The translations under genes were made by a program, and so were the position numbers. Shown here in pieces: positions 17,368 through 25,041 of a stretch of DNA of 33,758 bases. The notes under the pieces are model-generated. The model ran no database searches and was not told where the DNA came from. It was given only the letters and a program-made list of their open reading frames with translations. Every line of letters starts with the position of its first letter. Position 1 is the stretch's first letter. Source of the stretch: an uncultured Micrococcales bacterium (GTDB taxonomy: Bacteria; Actinomycetota; Actinomycetes; Actinomycetales; Microbacteriaceae); contig CAIRNX010000017.1 of NCBI GenBank assembly GCA_903880095.1, forward strand, positions 1-33,758, read 5' to 3'.

Positions 17368-18747
17368 ATGATTCGCAAAGGGCTTGCTCTACTAGCAGCA
17401 GTATCGTTTCTACTAATCGGGCAGTCGGCTAGTTCGGCCGTTGCCCCGAAGGTAGTTACGCCACCGAGCATCAGCTCCTACGCGACAGTTGGCACAACAG
17501 TCAGACTCGTTCACGCCAAGTTCAGCCCCACCGGCAAGATTGCCACCGCCTGGTATTACAACGGCAAGGTGATTGCCGGAGCCACCGGAGTCACCTACAA
17601 AGTCACAGCGAAACAGGCGACAGGCACGCTTCAGGCGAAGGAGACCGCGACCATTTCAGGTAAAAAGCTAACCTCAGCCTCAAACCTGATCAACCTCGGC
17701 AAGCTCTACATTGAGGGCACGGCCACCATTTCTTACACCGACGGCACTCAAGTGGCTTTCAAGGCCACCCCGCCAACCAAGATTCTTCCGGCGCCAACCG
17801 AAGTGAAGTACCAGTGGCTTCGAAACGGCTTCGACATTCCTGGTGAGACAACCGACACCCACACTGTTGCCACCTCAGACAAGGGCGCACTTGTGAGCGT
17901 CAATATCACCTACATCGCGCCTCGAGGCTACCTTTCTAAAGACATGAAATCTGCTGAGATCAGGCCAGCAGAATTGGTTCGCACCTACGCTCAGGTTTGG
18001 TCAGATGAGTTCAATGGCGCGTCTGGCGCAGCGCCAGACGCTTCGGTCTGGACTGCTCAAAACGGCGACGGCAGCGCAGAGCGCAACCGCGGCTGGGGTA
18101 ACAACGAGCTCGAGTACTACAAAGCAGACCTTTCGACCACAGACGGAAACGGAAGCCTGGTTGTTCAGGCAACCTCCGACGGCGCCGCAAACCAGCAGTG
18201 CTACTACGGCGCATGCTCATGGCTATCTAGCAAATACATCACCAAGGGTAAGGTCGGCTTTAAGTACGGCCGCATCGAGGCGCGAATCAAGGGTGCGCCA
18301 GGCGCTGGCACCTGGAACGCATTCTGGGCTCTAGGCGCCAACGACACCACCACGCTTTGGCCTTCATGCGGTGAAATCGACTTCACCGAGCTGATCGGTC
18401 GCTCACCTAACGACGTACTGGGCTACTCGCACGGCCCTATTTCGCGCGGTGGAGGTCGTGGCAACACCACAACGCTCACCAGCGACTGGTCGAACGACTA
18501 TCACACCTACGCGGTTGACTGGCTACCAGACCAGCTCGTTTGGTATGTAGATGGCCAGGTTTACGGCGTCGTGGACAAATACGACAACGACTGGAAGTAC
18601 GACCACGAGTTCTACCTGATCTTCAACCTCGCCATGGGCGGAAACCTCGGTGGTGACGTTGCCCCTGGGCTAACCTCAACCTCGATGAAGATCGACTGGG
18701 TTCGCTTCTCAACCATCAACGGTGTCGGTGAGGTAATCACTCACTAG
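17368..18747 (+). CDS. Secreted GH16 endo-beta-glucanase (laminarinase-like) with N-terminal Ig-like modules
   Basis: This 459-residue enzyme should hydrolyse beta-1,3 or mixed-linked glucans outside the cell. A signal peptide (residues 1-24, cleavage near SSA) is followed by about 180 residues of two Ig-like or accessory beta domains (about 30-205), one with the YQWLRNG motif. The GH16 catalytic domain starts at VWSDEFNG (about 211) and contains WNNELEYY-like substrate-cleft residues, YGRIEARIK, and the active-site motif GEIDFTE with the nucleophile Glu336, helper Asp338 and acid/base Glu341. The C-terminus DWVRFSTINGVGEV is typical. An AAAGGA Shine-Dalgarno precedes the ATG. It follows the two-repeat protein and probably shares its LacI-controlled promoter. 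Exact glucan specificity is not certain. Confidence 0.93.
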   Translation: MIRKGLALLAAVSFLLIGQSASSAVAPKVVTPPSISSYATVGTTVRLVHAKFSPTGKIATAWYYNGKVIAGATGVTYKVTAKQATGTLQAKETATISGKKLTSASNLINLGKLYIEGTATISYTDGTQVAFKATPPTKILPAPTEVKYQWLRNGFDIPGETTDTHTVATSDKGALVSVNITYIAPRGYLSKDMKSAEIRPAELVRTYAQVWSDEFNGASGAAPDASVWTAQNGDGSAERNRGWGNNELEYYKADLSTTDGNGSLVVQATSDGAANQQCYYGACSWLSSKYITKGKVGFKYGRIEARIKGAPGAGTWNAFWALGANDTTTLWPSCGEIDFTELIGRSPNDVLGYSHGPISRGGGRGNTTTLTSDWSNDYHTYAVDWLPDQLVWYVDGQVYGVVDKYDNDWKYDHEFYLIFNLAMGGNLGGDVAPGLTSTSMKIDWVRFSTINGVGEVITH

Positions 18748-18750
18748 GGT
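18745..18750 (+). promoter_or_regulatory. -10 box of a probable leaderless promoter (DUF2087 gene)
   Basis: TAGGGT at 18745-18750 overlaps the end of the GH16 stop codon and lies seven bases before the ATG at 18758, which has no usable Shine-Dalgarno. This would separate the DUF2087 gene from glucan control. Confidence 0.45.
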
Positions 18751-18757
18751 TGAGGGT

Positions 18758-19018
18758 ATGGACATCAAGTTCGCCCCGGCCGGCACAACCCCTGAAGCGC
18801 CCGAGCGCACCTCGAGGAACGGCGCTAAACGCCGTGTGCAGCTAGAACGCGCAGAGGCGCAGTTTGCCCTTGGCAAGCGCTACACGGAGCGTGAGGTAAA
18901 CGAACTTCTCAAGCCCCTGTTTATGGACCACGTGTTCGCCAGGCGAGCACTCATCGAGCGCTGCTACCTTGAACGAACCCCCAGCGGCTCCGAATACTGG
19001 GTTCGCGAGCAAGACTAA
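18758..19018 (+). CDS. DUF2087 domain protein
   Basis: The 86-residue cytoplasmic protein carries the DUF2087 pattern in its second half: KRYTEREVNELLKPLFMDHVFARRALIERCYLERTPSGSEYWV (residues about 39-83). This module is found alone or at the end of bacterial transcription regulators; its charge and helix-rich look fit nucleic acid binding, but the function is not established. The first 35 residues are basic and poorly conserved in look. It lies ten bases after the GH16 gene and ends at a bidirectional terminator. Confidence 0.85.
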   Translation: MDIKFAPAGTTPEAPERTSRNGAKRRVQLERAEAQFALGKRYTEREVNELLKPLFMDHVFARRALIERCYLERTPSGSEYWVREQD

Positions 19019-19048
19019 AGGCCCACCACCTTTCGGTAGCGGGCCTTT
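19017..19048. terminator. Bidirectional terminator
   Basis: AAAGGCCC (19017-19024) pairs with GGGCCTTT (19041-19048), with an inner ACC/GGT pair set around TTTC. It overlaps the stop codon of the DUF2087 gene and lies before the convergent end of the ABC permease gene at 19067. Confidence 0.8.
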
Positions 19049-19066
19049 GCCTTTGCTTTGAAGCGA

Positions 19067-19927
19067 CTAGCCCTTTACGGCTCCGTCCATAACACCCGAA
19101 ACCAGGCGTCGTCCGACGAATACGAACAGTAGAAGCAACGGTGCGGTTGCCATGAAGGCACCACCGAGGTTCAACGAGTAGTCGATCACATAGTTTGCCT
19201 TGAGCTGCTGCACGGCCACCTGAACGGTGAAGTGCGCAGGGCTCTGCAGAACCAGCGATGGCCAAAGGAAGTCGTTCCACGAAGCCAAGAAGCTGAAGAG
19301 ACCCAAAACAAAGCCGCTCTGTCGAATAATCGGCAAAACGATGTTCCAGTAGATTCTCATCACGCCAGCACCGTCGATGCTCGCGGCTTCGAGGAGCTCA
19401 TTCGGCACCTGTGCGTCAACAACCTGGCGCATCCAGAACACACCGAATGCTGTAACCAGCGCCGGCACGATCAGTGCCAATAGGCTGTCTTGCCAACCCA
19501 ACTGTGAAACCAGCAAGAACAACTCAATGATTCCGAGTTGGCTTGGGAGCATCATGGTTCCGATAACAAACAGAATCATGAACTTGCTGCCCTTGAAGTT
19601 CAGCTTCGCGAAGGCGAACCCTGCAAGTGCCGAGAAGAACACCTGAGCCACGGCGACCGTCAAGCCCACGATTGTGGTGTTGAGCAGAGCAGCGTTGAAC
19701 GGGATCACATCGTATACGTGCTTGATAACGGTGAAGAAGCGGCCGCCAGGAATCAGTACGGGTGTTGGGCTAGAGATTGCAGCAGTGGTCTGCGAAGCAA
19801 CAACGAACATCCAGTAGAACGGGAACACCGAGAGAAGTGCTACCAAACCGAGCATTGCGTAGCCGAAAGGCGAAACACGCTGCCACTTTGGCTTGCGACG
19901 TCTAATAACCCGAGTTTCTACGGTCAT
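19067..19927 (-). CDS. ABC sugar transporter permease (MalG/CUT1 type)
   Basis: This is the second membrane subunit of a carbohydrate importer. The 286-residue protein has six hydrophobic segments after a basic N-terminus (VIRRRKPKWQR) and the cytoplasmic EAA loop that docks the ATPase, seen as ELLEAASIDGAGVMRIYWNIVLP (about residues 185-207). The FLASWNDFLWPSLVL stretch and a short tail ending SGVMDGAVKG are typical of MalG-like permeases. It overlaps the upstream permease gene by four bases (ATGA), so they are translationally coupled. It is the last gene of the binding protein-permease-permease operon; no ATPase gene follows. Confidence 0.93.
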   Translation of the reverse strand: MTVETRVIRRRKPKWQRVSPFGYAMLGLVALLSVFPFYWMFVVASQTTAAISSPTPVLIPGGRFFTVIKHVYDVIPFNAALLNTTIVGLTVAVAQVFFSALAGFAFAKLNFKGSKFMILFVIGTMMLPSQLGIIELFLLVSQLGWQDSLLALIVPALVTAFGVFWMRQVVDAQVPNELLEAASIDGAGVMRIYWNIVLPIIRQSGFVLGLFSFLASWNDFLWPSLVLQSPAHFTVQVAVQQLKANYVIDYSLNLGGAFMATAPLLLLFVFVGRRLVSGVMDGAVKG

Positions 19928-20910
19928 TTTTTGTCCTCGCTAGCTACTCGACGGGTCACAACAAAGTTGATCAACGAAATGATCAGAACAATGATGGTGA
20001 TCAAGATACCGATAGCGGCTCCGTGCCCATATCTAATGTTGATGAAGCTCTCGTTGAAGAGATACATCGTTAGGGTACTCAGCTGGTGTGAAGATCCACC
20101 ATCGTTGGTTCCGGCGAGCGTTAGTGGCTCGGCGTAGACCTGTAGGCCACCGATGGTGCCAACGATCAGTACGAAGGTGATGGTGTTTCTAAGGCCAGGC
20201 AGGGTCACGTATCTGAACTGTTTCCATGCGCCAGCCCCATCTAGCGATGCTGACTCATAAAGGTCGTCTGGAATCGCAAGCATCGAGGCTAAGAAGATTA
20301 GTGAGTTGTAACCTACCCAACGCCAAGTGATCATCACAGCAACGGCAACGTGCGAAGCGAATGAGTTCTCGATGAAGTCAATGTGCGGGAATCCGAAGAA
20401 ACCGATGATCGAGTTGATCATTCCGTAGTCACGTCCAAAAAGCTGCCCGAAGATGATCGCTACGGCGATAACCGAGGTGATGTTTGGCACGAGAAGAATC
20501 GTGCGCCAGAAGGTCTTGCCTCGCAAGAACCGGTTGCGCAGAATCGCGGCAAAACCAATGGCCAGAATCATCTGTGGGAACGTCGAAAGCGCCCAGATCT
20601 CGAAGGTGTTACCAAGCGAGAGCCAGAAAGTTTCGTCGGCCAAGATGTCTTTGAAGTTTGCCAGACCAACCCAGGTCCAAGCCTGATCGAGTGACAGTGG
20701 GTCGTACTTGTAGAACGCCAACTTGGTTGAGTAAGCGACCGGGAACAGACCGAAGATCAAGAACATGGCGATAAACGGCGCAACGAAGAGGTAACCCCAT
20801 TTGCCGTTTAGTGAAGCAACGCCTGTGCCAGGCTTCTTTGGCCTCTTCTGCTTCCAAGGAGAAGGAGCCGCCTTTGGGCGGCTCCTTTCCTTTGTGGCGA
20901 TGTCTGCCAT
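19924..20910 (-). CDS. ABC sugar transporter permease (MalF/CUT1 type)
   Basis: This 328-residue membrane subunit has a Lys/Pro-rich cytoplasmic N-terminus (about 35 residues) and then six hydrophobic segments beginning GYLFVAPFIAMFLIFGLFPV. The EAA loop reads DDLYESASLDGAGAWKQFRYVTLPGL (about residues 210-235). It starts two bases after the stop of the binding protein gene and overlaps the second permease gene by four bases. Together the two permeases should form the channel through which glucan oligosaccharides enter. The CUT1 assignment fits the genetic context and the motif pattern; the exact sugar is inferred. Confidence 0.93.
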   Translation of the reverse strand: MADIATKERSRPKAAPSPWKQKRPKKPGTGVASLNGKWGYLFVAPFIAMFLIFGLFPVAYSTKLAFYKYDPLSLDQAWTWVGLANFKDILADETFWLSLGNTFEIWALSTFPQMILAIGFAAILRNRFLRGKTFWRTILLVPNITSVIAVAIIFGQLFGRDYGMINSIIGFFGFPHIDFIENSFASHVAVAVMITWRWVGYNSLIFLASMLAIPDDLYESASLDGAGAWKQFRYVTLPGLRNTITFVLIVGTIGGLQVYAEPLTLAGTNDGGSSHQLSTLTMYLFNESFINIRYGHGAAIGILITIIVLIISLINFVVTRRVASEDKK

Positions 20911-20912
20911 GG

Positions 20913-22394
20913 TTACTTAGTTGCCTTGTCTAGGTCAACTAGAACTTGAATCTGAGACTGCAGTGATCCCTGTTTCTTGGCTGCTACGCGGCCAAGACCA
21001 GCACCGATTGCCTGGTCGATTGCACGCTCAAGCTTGCCTTCGAAGATTGGCTTCAGCTTCTGGATACCGGTTAGGTAGATCTTTCCAACCGGCGCGTTGT
21101 TGAAGAACGGGTCCTTGAAGTTGACAAGAGCTGGGTCGTTGTAGATGCTCTTGGTCGATGGGAACAAACCGTAGGTCTTGAACACGGTCAGCTGCTGCTG
21201 AGGTGCTAGGTACCAGTTCATGAAGTCCCATGCAGCCTGCTTGTTGGCAGACCATGCAGGAATCGTTAGCTGGGTACCACCCTGGTTACCTCCACCGCCA
21301 GGTAGGTCGGCGATGTCCCACTTGCCCTTGGTGGTTGGAGCCTGACCCTTGATGTAGTCCATCATCCAGGCCGGAGCCAAGATGGTGGCGAAGGTGCCCT
21401 TGGTCATACCGACGTTCCAGTCAGAGGTGTACTGACCGATACGGGTACCGATGCCTGCATCGTTAGCCTTGATCGTGTAGTCCCAAGCCTTGGTGATGTT
21501 TGGGTTCAATATCCAGCCGGTGGTGAACATTGGCTTCTTGGTCTTAGGGTCGATCTTTTGCTTCTTGGTCTTGGCGTCATAAACAGGCATCTTGCCCTTG
21601 ACCTTGTAAACCAGCTGGCCGGCGTCAGTGCCGTTGTTGTTGTAGTACTTGTAGGTGCCCTGGTTCATGCTGGCAGCGTAGATGGTTCCTACGTTGTCGA
21701 TGAAGCCAACGCCCTTCTTCTTGTCGGCTGCCGAGATCTTGGTCATGTACTGCTTTCCAACAGCGATGAACTTGTCCCAGGTTGGCCAGAGAGCTCCGAC
21801 CTTGGCGCGGTCAGTTGGCAAGCCTGCCTTCTTGAATAGGTCGGTACGGTATGCGACCTCTAGGCCACCCACGTCGGTCGGAATACCAATAACGCTGTCG
21901 TTGTAACCGGTTCCCTGCGCCCAGCGCCAAGGAAGGTAGTTCGTCTTGATGTCGGTGGCGTTCAAGTTAGCCGCGATGTTTGACGAGCTGGCAACAAGGC
22001 TCTGCGCGGCAGCGTTCGCCGACGACGTGTTTAGAGTGCGAAGGTCGGTGAAGCACTGAGGGTACGCGCGCCAGTAGCCAGAGTACGAAACCTCTACGGC
22101 TGCGATGTCAGGCGGGTTGCCAACGCGGTGGTTCTGCACGTAAGCAGCACACGATGTTGTCAGGTTTGTCATCGATGGGTCTAGGTCGGCCTTTTTCAGA
22201 GCGATCGTGACCTCTGGGTGAATGACCTTGTATGCGCGAAGCATTGCGGGTTCGATTACGTCACCGAAGGTCCAGATGGTGATTGTTACCGGAGTTGCGG
22301 TTGCGCGTGCCGGGGCGGCCAGAAGGAGGCCCGATCCAACGGTCGCGATGAGAGCTGCTGCAGCAACTGCTCGGTTGAATTTCTTCTTAGACAT
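20913..22394 (-). CDS. ABC sugar-binding protein (extracellular solute-binding, family 1) without lipobox
   Basis: This 493-residue protein should capture oligosaccharides and hand them to the two permeases. After the signal peptide the mature chain opens with TPVTITIWTFGDVIEPAMLRAY, a standard family 1 binding-protein start, and it contains the typical PAWSANKQAAWDFMNWYLAPQQQL stretch near residue 385. The signal peptide (residues 1 to about 31-33) ends in APARATA and has no cysteine, so there is no lipoprotein anchor, which is unusual for a Gram-positive importer. A Lys-rich insert (VYDAKTKKQKIDPKTKKPMF, about residue 268-287) is another oddity. An AGGAG Shine-Dalgarno (22402-22406) fixes the start. 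Two LacI operators lie upstream, shared with the divergent GH16 gene. Confidence 0.92.
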   Translation of the reverse strand: MSKKKFNRAVAAAALIATVGSGLLLAAPARATATPVTITIWTFGDVIEPAMLRAYKVIHPEVTIALKKADLDPSMTNLTTSCAAYVQNHRVGNPPDIAAVEVSYSGYWRAYPQCFTDLRTLNTSSANAAAQSLVASSSNIAANLNATDIKTNYLPWRWAQGTGYNDSVIGIPTDVGGLEVAYRTDLFKKAGLPTDRAKVGALWPTWDKFIAVGKQYMTKISAADKKKGVGFIDNVGTIYAASMNQGTYKYYNNNGTDAGQLVYKVKGKMPVYDAKTKKQKIDPKTKKPMFTTGWILNPNITKAWDYTIKANDAGIGTRIGQYTSDWNVGMTKGTFATILAPAWMMDYIKGQAPTTKGKWDIADLPGGGGNQGGTQLTIPAWSANKQAAWDFMNWYLAPQQQLTVFKTYGLFPSTKSIYNDPALVNFKDPFFNNAPVGKIYLTGIQKLKPIFEGKLERAIDQAIGAGLGRVAAKKQGSLQSQIQVLVDLDKATK

Positions 22395-22415
22395 CTATGC
22401 TCTCCTAGTGCTGGT

Positions 22416-22435
22416 CTGATTGTTATCAAACTGTG
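22416..22435 (+). repeat. 20-base direct repeat, copy 1
   Basis: CTGATTGTTATCAAACTGTG matches the copy at 22516-22535 at 18 of 20 positions. The copies are exactly 100 bases apart in the same orientation and bracket both operators of the divergent promoter region. This copy overlaps the expected -10 region of the binding-protein promoter. Confidence 0.6.
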
Positions 22436-22447
22436 GCTTCCAGTGAA
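22419..22447 (-). promoter_or_regulatory. Candidate promoter of the ABC transporter operon
   Basis: Read on the minus strand, TTCACT (22442-22447) and AACAAT (22419-22424) are separated by 17 bases. The -35 overlaps the edge of the operator at 22445-22456, so repressor binding should block polymerase. Confidence 0.45.
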
Positions 22448-22488
22448 ACCGATTTCACGTACTCTCAGTAAACTAAGAAAGCGGTTTC
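22445..22488. promoter_or_regulatory. Pair of LacI-family operators in the divergent promoter region
   Basis: GAAACCGATTTC lies at 22445-22456 and GAAAGCGGTTTC at 22477-22488, with centres exactly 32 bases apart (about three helical turns). Each sits next to the promoter of one of the two divergent genes, the binding protein (minus) and the GH16 enzyme (plus). In front of the GH16 gene, TTCACC (22486-22491) and TATTTA (22510-22515) form a weak -35/-10 pair with an 18-base spacer. Confidence 0.87.
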
Positions 22489-22515
22489 ACCGCAACATGA
22501 AAATGCAGTTATTTA

Positions 22516-22535
22516 CTGTTTGTTATCAAAGTGTG
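22516..22535 (+). repeat. 20-base direct repeat, copy 2
   Basis: CTGTTTGTTATCAAAGTGTG repeats the sequence at 22416-22435 with two differences, 21-40 bases upstream of the GH16 start codon at 22556. A shorter relative (CTGTTATGAAAAGTGG) lies at 27649-27664 in the leader of the tandem carbohydrate-binding-like gene. Confidence 0.6.
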
Positions 22536-22555
22536 ATTATCGATATAGGAGTGAC

Positions 22556-23425
22556 ATGAAATCGAAGCGAATTGCGGCCCTCGCGGTTGCCGCCCTGAGC
22601 GCCAGTCTTTGCCTAGGCGCAGGAGCCATCTCGCCCGCTACGGCAGTCACAAAGTACAAGCTGCTCTGGAGCCAAGAGTTCAATGCCAAGAAGGTTTCTC
22701 GACCTGATAGCAAGGTTTGGGACTACGACCTAACCGATGGCTACGGCTGGGGCAACTCTGAGCAGGAGTACTACACCAACAGTTTTCGCAACGTAAAAAT
22801 CGACGGCAAGGGCAACCTCGTTATTACGGCACTGCGGTTGAGCGACACCGACCCTATTCTCGACCACTGCTTTAGCTGCACCTACACCAGCGCTCGCCTG
22901 AAGACCGCTGGATTGCTAGGTTTTCGCTACGGCCGCATGGTCGCGCGCATGAAGCTACCTACTGACACCGGCACCTGGCCTGCGTTTTGGATGCTCGGTA
23001 ACGACCTGACCAAGGGCGGCACCTGGCCTGAATCAGGCGAGATGGACATCGTCGAAACCCGCGGTTCGGCGCCAAATGTTGTTCACGGCACGGTTCACGG
23101 CCCAGGCTACTCTGGTGGCAATGGTCGCGGATCAACCTTCTACGCACCAAACCCGGTCTCTAACGGCTACCACACCTACGGAATCGACTGGACTCCGAAC
23201 AAAATTGTCTTCACCTTCGACAACCGCCCTTACTTCACGATGACCCCAGCAGATACCGGCGGCAACCGCTACGTTTATAACCAGGAGTTCTTCTTGATCC
23301 TCAACCTAGCCATGGGTGGGGAGTTCCCAGGAGACACCGATCCAGCGGTCAAGACCTCAACGATGAGCATTGACTGGATTCGCTACTACTCAATCAACGG
23401 CCAAGGGCGCGTATTCAAGCACTGA
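22556..23425 (+). CDS. Secreted GH16 endo-beta-1,3-glucanase (laminarinase-like)
   Basis: I place the start at the ATG at 22556 because AGGAG lies at 22547-22551 and the resulting 289-residue protein opens with a proper signal peptide (MKSKRIAALAVAALSASLCLGAG, cleavage near residue 29). The rest is one GH16 catalytic domain: LLWSQEFNAKK at its start, WGNSEQEYYTNS, YGRMVARMKLP, PAFWMLG, the active-site motif GEMDIVE with nucleophile Glu162, Asp164 and acid/base Glu167, and a C-terminal IDWIRYYSINGQG. Unlike the GH16 enzyme at 17368 it lacks accessory domains. It is divergent from the ABC operon and controlled by the shared operator pair. It should cut laminarin-type glucans outside the cell. 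Confidence 0.94.
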   Translation: MKSKRIAALAVAALSASLCLGAGAISPATAVTKYKLLWSQEFNAKKVSRPDSKVWDYDLTDGYGWGNSEQEYYTNSFRNVKIDGKGNLVITALRLSDTDPILDHCFSCTYTSARLKTAGLLGFRYGRMVARMKLPTDTGTWPAFWMLGNDLTKGGTWPESGEMDIVETRGSAPNVVHGTVHGPGYSGGNGRGSTFYAPNPVSNGYHTYGIDWTPNKIVFTFDNRPYFTMTPADTGGNRYVYNQEFFLILNLAMGGEFPGDTDPAVKTSTMSIDWIRYYSINGQGRVFKH

Positions 23426-23434
23426 TAACGATTA

Positions 23435-23466
23435 GGTAAAGAAAGCGGTTTCATGCTTCTTTTACC
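23435..23466 (+). terminator. Imperfect hairpin after GH16 that contains an operator
   Basis: GGTAAAGAAAGC (23435-23446) pairs with GCTTCTTTTACC (23455-23466) with one mismatch and one G-T pair, around an eight-base loop. No T tract follows, so termination is uncertain. The operator core at 23441-23452 lies in its left arm and loop. Confidence 0.4.
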
Positions 23467-23506
23467 GAAATCGTGTCCATAGTCTTGAAGTTGTGAAATC
23501 GGTTTC
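23441..23506. promoter_or_regulatory. Pair of LacI-family operators upstream of the GH1-lacI operon
   Basis: GAAAGCGGTTTC lies at 23441-23452 and GAAATCGGTTTC at 23495-23506, centres 54 bases apart (about five helical turns, suitable for looping). A TAGTCT -10 candidate (23480-23485) lies between them and would place the transcription start near or in the second operator. The lacI gene is in this operon, so autoregulation is expected. Confidence 0.85.
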
Positions 23507-23638
23507 ACGCTCCGTGGGTGGCCGATTTTGCAAAGTCGAATCTTTCGAGATGAAGGGCGAGGGGTTTGAGTGTCGTCGCACAGCGACGCTCAGGCCCCGA
23601 ATCCCTCGACAAGCAGACTTTCAAAGAAAGAAGAACCG

Positions 23639-25027
23639 GTGAGCAATTTTCCCGAAGACTTTAAGTGGGGCGCGGCCACAGCCAGCTACCAGATCGAAGG
23701 CGGCACCGAACTTGATGGCCGTGGCGTTTCGATTTGGGACACCTTCGCAGCGACTCCGGGCAACGTTGTAAACCAAGAAAACGGCAGCGTTGCCTGCGAC
23801 CACTACCACCGCTATGCCGAAGACTTCAAGCTCATGACCGAGCTCGGCATTCAGACTTACCGCTTCTCGTTTGCTTGGCCACGAGTTTTTCCTGCCGGCG
23901 ACTCAGTTCGCGAGCAGCGCGGTTTCGACTTCTACGACCGCCTGGTCGACTCGATGCTCGAGCACGGAATCGAACCAATGGCCACCGCGTACCACTGGGA
24001 CCTACCGCAAACCCTTCAAGACAAGGGCGGCTGGGCCAACCGTGACACCGCATACCGGTTAAGCGACTACACGGCAGCTCTCGTTGAGGCATTCGGTGAC
24101 CGAATCAACAACTGGTTGACCCTAAACGAGCCATGGTGCTTCTCTTGGCTTGGTTATGCCAACGGCGTTCACGCGCCTGGCGTCAAAAACCTCGACCACG
24201 CAATCGCGGCGGCCCACCACAGCTCGCTCGCACACGGTCTCGCCTCGCGCGCCATGAAGGCGGTCAACGGCAACATTCGCACCGGTATTGCTCTCAACAT
24301 GACCAACTACCGCATCGAAGACCCGAACGACCCAGACCTAGCCGAACTTGGTGGCCTACTCGACTCGCACATAAACCGTTGGTGGCTAGATGGCATAGTC
24401 CACGGCGCCTACCCACAGAACCTCGTCGACCTCTACGGTGACAAGTTGCAGAAACTAGTGCTGCCAGGCGACATGGACATCGTCAAGGTCGAGACCGACG
24501 TCGTCGGCATTAACTACTACTCAGACTCGTTCGTTGGTCTGCCAAGAGCAACCGACAAGCCAATGAGCGAGGGCGGTCTGTTCCCGTTCCCGCAGCGATC
24601 AAACGGCGAAACCCCGGCCCCACACACCGACATGGGTTGGCCAATCACGCCTGAGGGTCTCCATGACCTTCCTCTACGAATTGCTCGCGACTGGCCCGAG
24701 ATCAAAGAGCTTGCGGTCACCGAAAACGGAGCAGCTTACCCAGAAGGCCCAGACGAAAACGGTGACGTTGTCGATAACCGTCGCGTCGAATACCTGACCA
24801 GCCACATCGAAGCGCTTGGCCGCGCAGTTGCCGAAGGCGCTCCTGTGAAATCGTATTTCGCTTGGTCTTTCATGGATAACTATGAGTGGGCAGAGGGCTA
24901 CGCAAAGCGTTTTGGCATCGTTCACGTCGACTTCGAAACCCAGGTTCGCACTCCAAAGGATTCTGCGAAGGCTTATGCGTCTATAATCGCTAATCAGGGG
25001 GATTTCACCTCACTTATTAAGTCTTAG
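23639..25027 (+). CDS. GH1 beta-glucosidase
   Basis: This cytoplasmic family 1 glycosidase should hydrolyse imported beta-gluco-oligosaccharides to glucose. From the GTG at 23639 the protein has 462 residues and opens NFPEDFKWGAATASYQIEGG, the usual family start. The acid/base Glu164 lies in TLNEPW and the nucleophile Glu362 in VTENGAA; the SFAWPRVFP, YHWDLPQ and SFMDNYEWAEGY motifs are all present. An alternative GTG at 23570 behind a GAGGGG stretch would add 23 Ser/Pro-rich residues that are not part of the family; the internal start is preferred but not proven. There is no signal peptide. The lacI gene follows after 14 bases in the same operon. Confidence 0.94.
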   Translation: MSNFPEDFKWGAATASYQIEGGTELDGRGVSIWDTFAATPGNVVNQENGSVACDHYHRYAEDFKLMTELGIQTYRFSFAWPRVFPAGDSVREQRGFDFYDRLVDSMLEHGIEPMATAYHWDLPQTLQDKGGWANRDTAYRLSDYTAALVEAFGDRINNWLTLNEPWCFSWLGYANGVHAPGVKNLDHAIAAAHHSSLAHGLASRAMKAVNGNIRTGIALNMTNYRIEDPNDPDLAELGGLLDSHINRWWLDGIVHGAYPQNLVDLYGDKLQKLVLPGDMDIVKVETDVVGINYYSDSFVGLPRATDKPMSEGGLFPFPQRSNGETPAPHTDMGWPITPEGLHDLPLRIARDWPEIKELAVTENGAAYPEGPDENGDVVDNRRVEYLTSHIEALGRAVAEGAPVKSYFAWSFMDNYEWAEGYAKRFGIVHVDFETQVRTPKDSAKAYASIIANQGDFTSLIKS

Positions 25028-25041
25028 CGAAGGGGGCCTCA

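Noticed and set aside
19538-20137. Open frame of 199 codons on the plus strand across both permease genes
   Set aside because: It is antisense to two well-identified coupled permease genes and its translation has no domain, signal or hydrophobic pattern.
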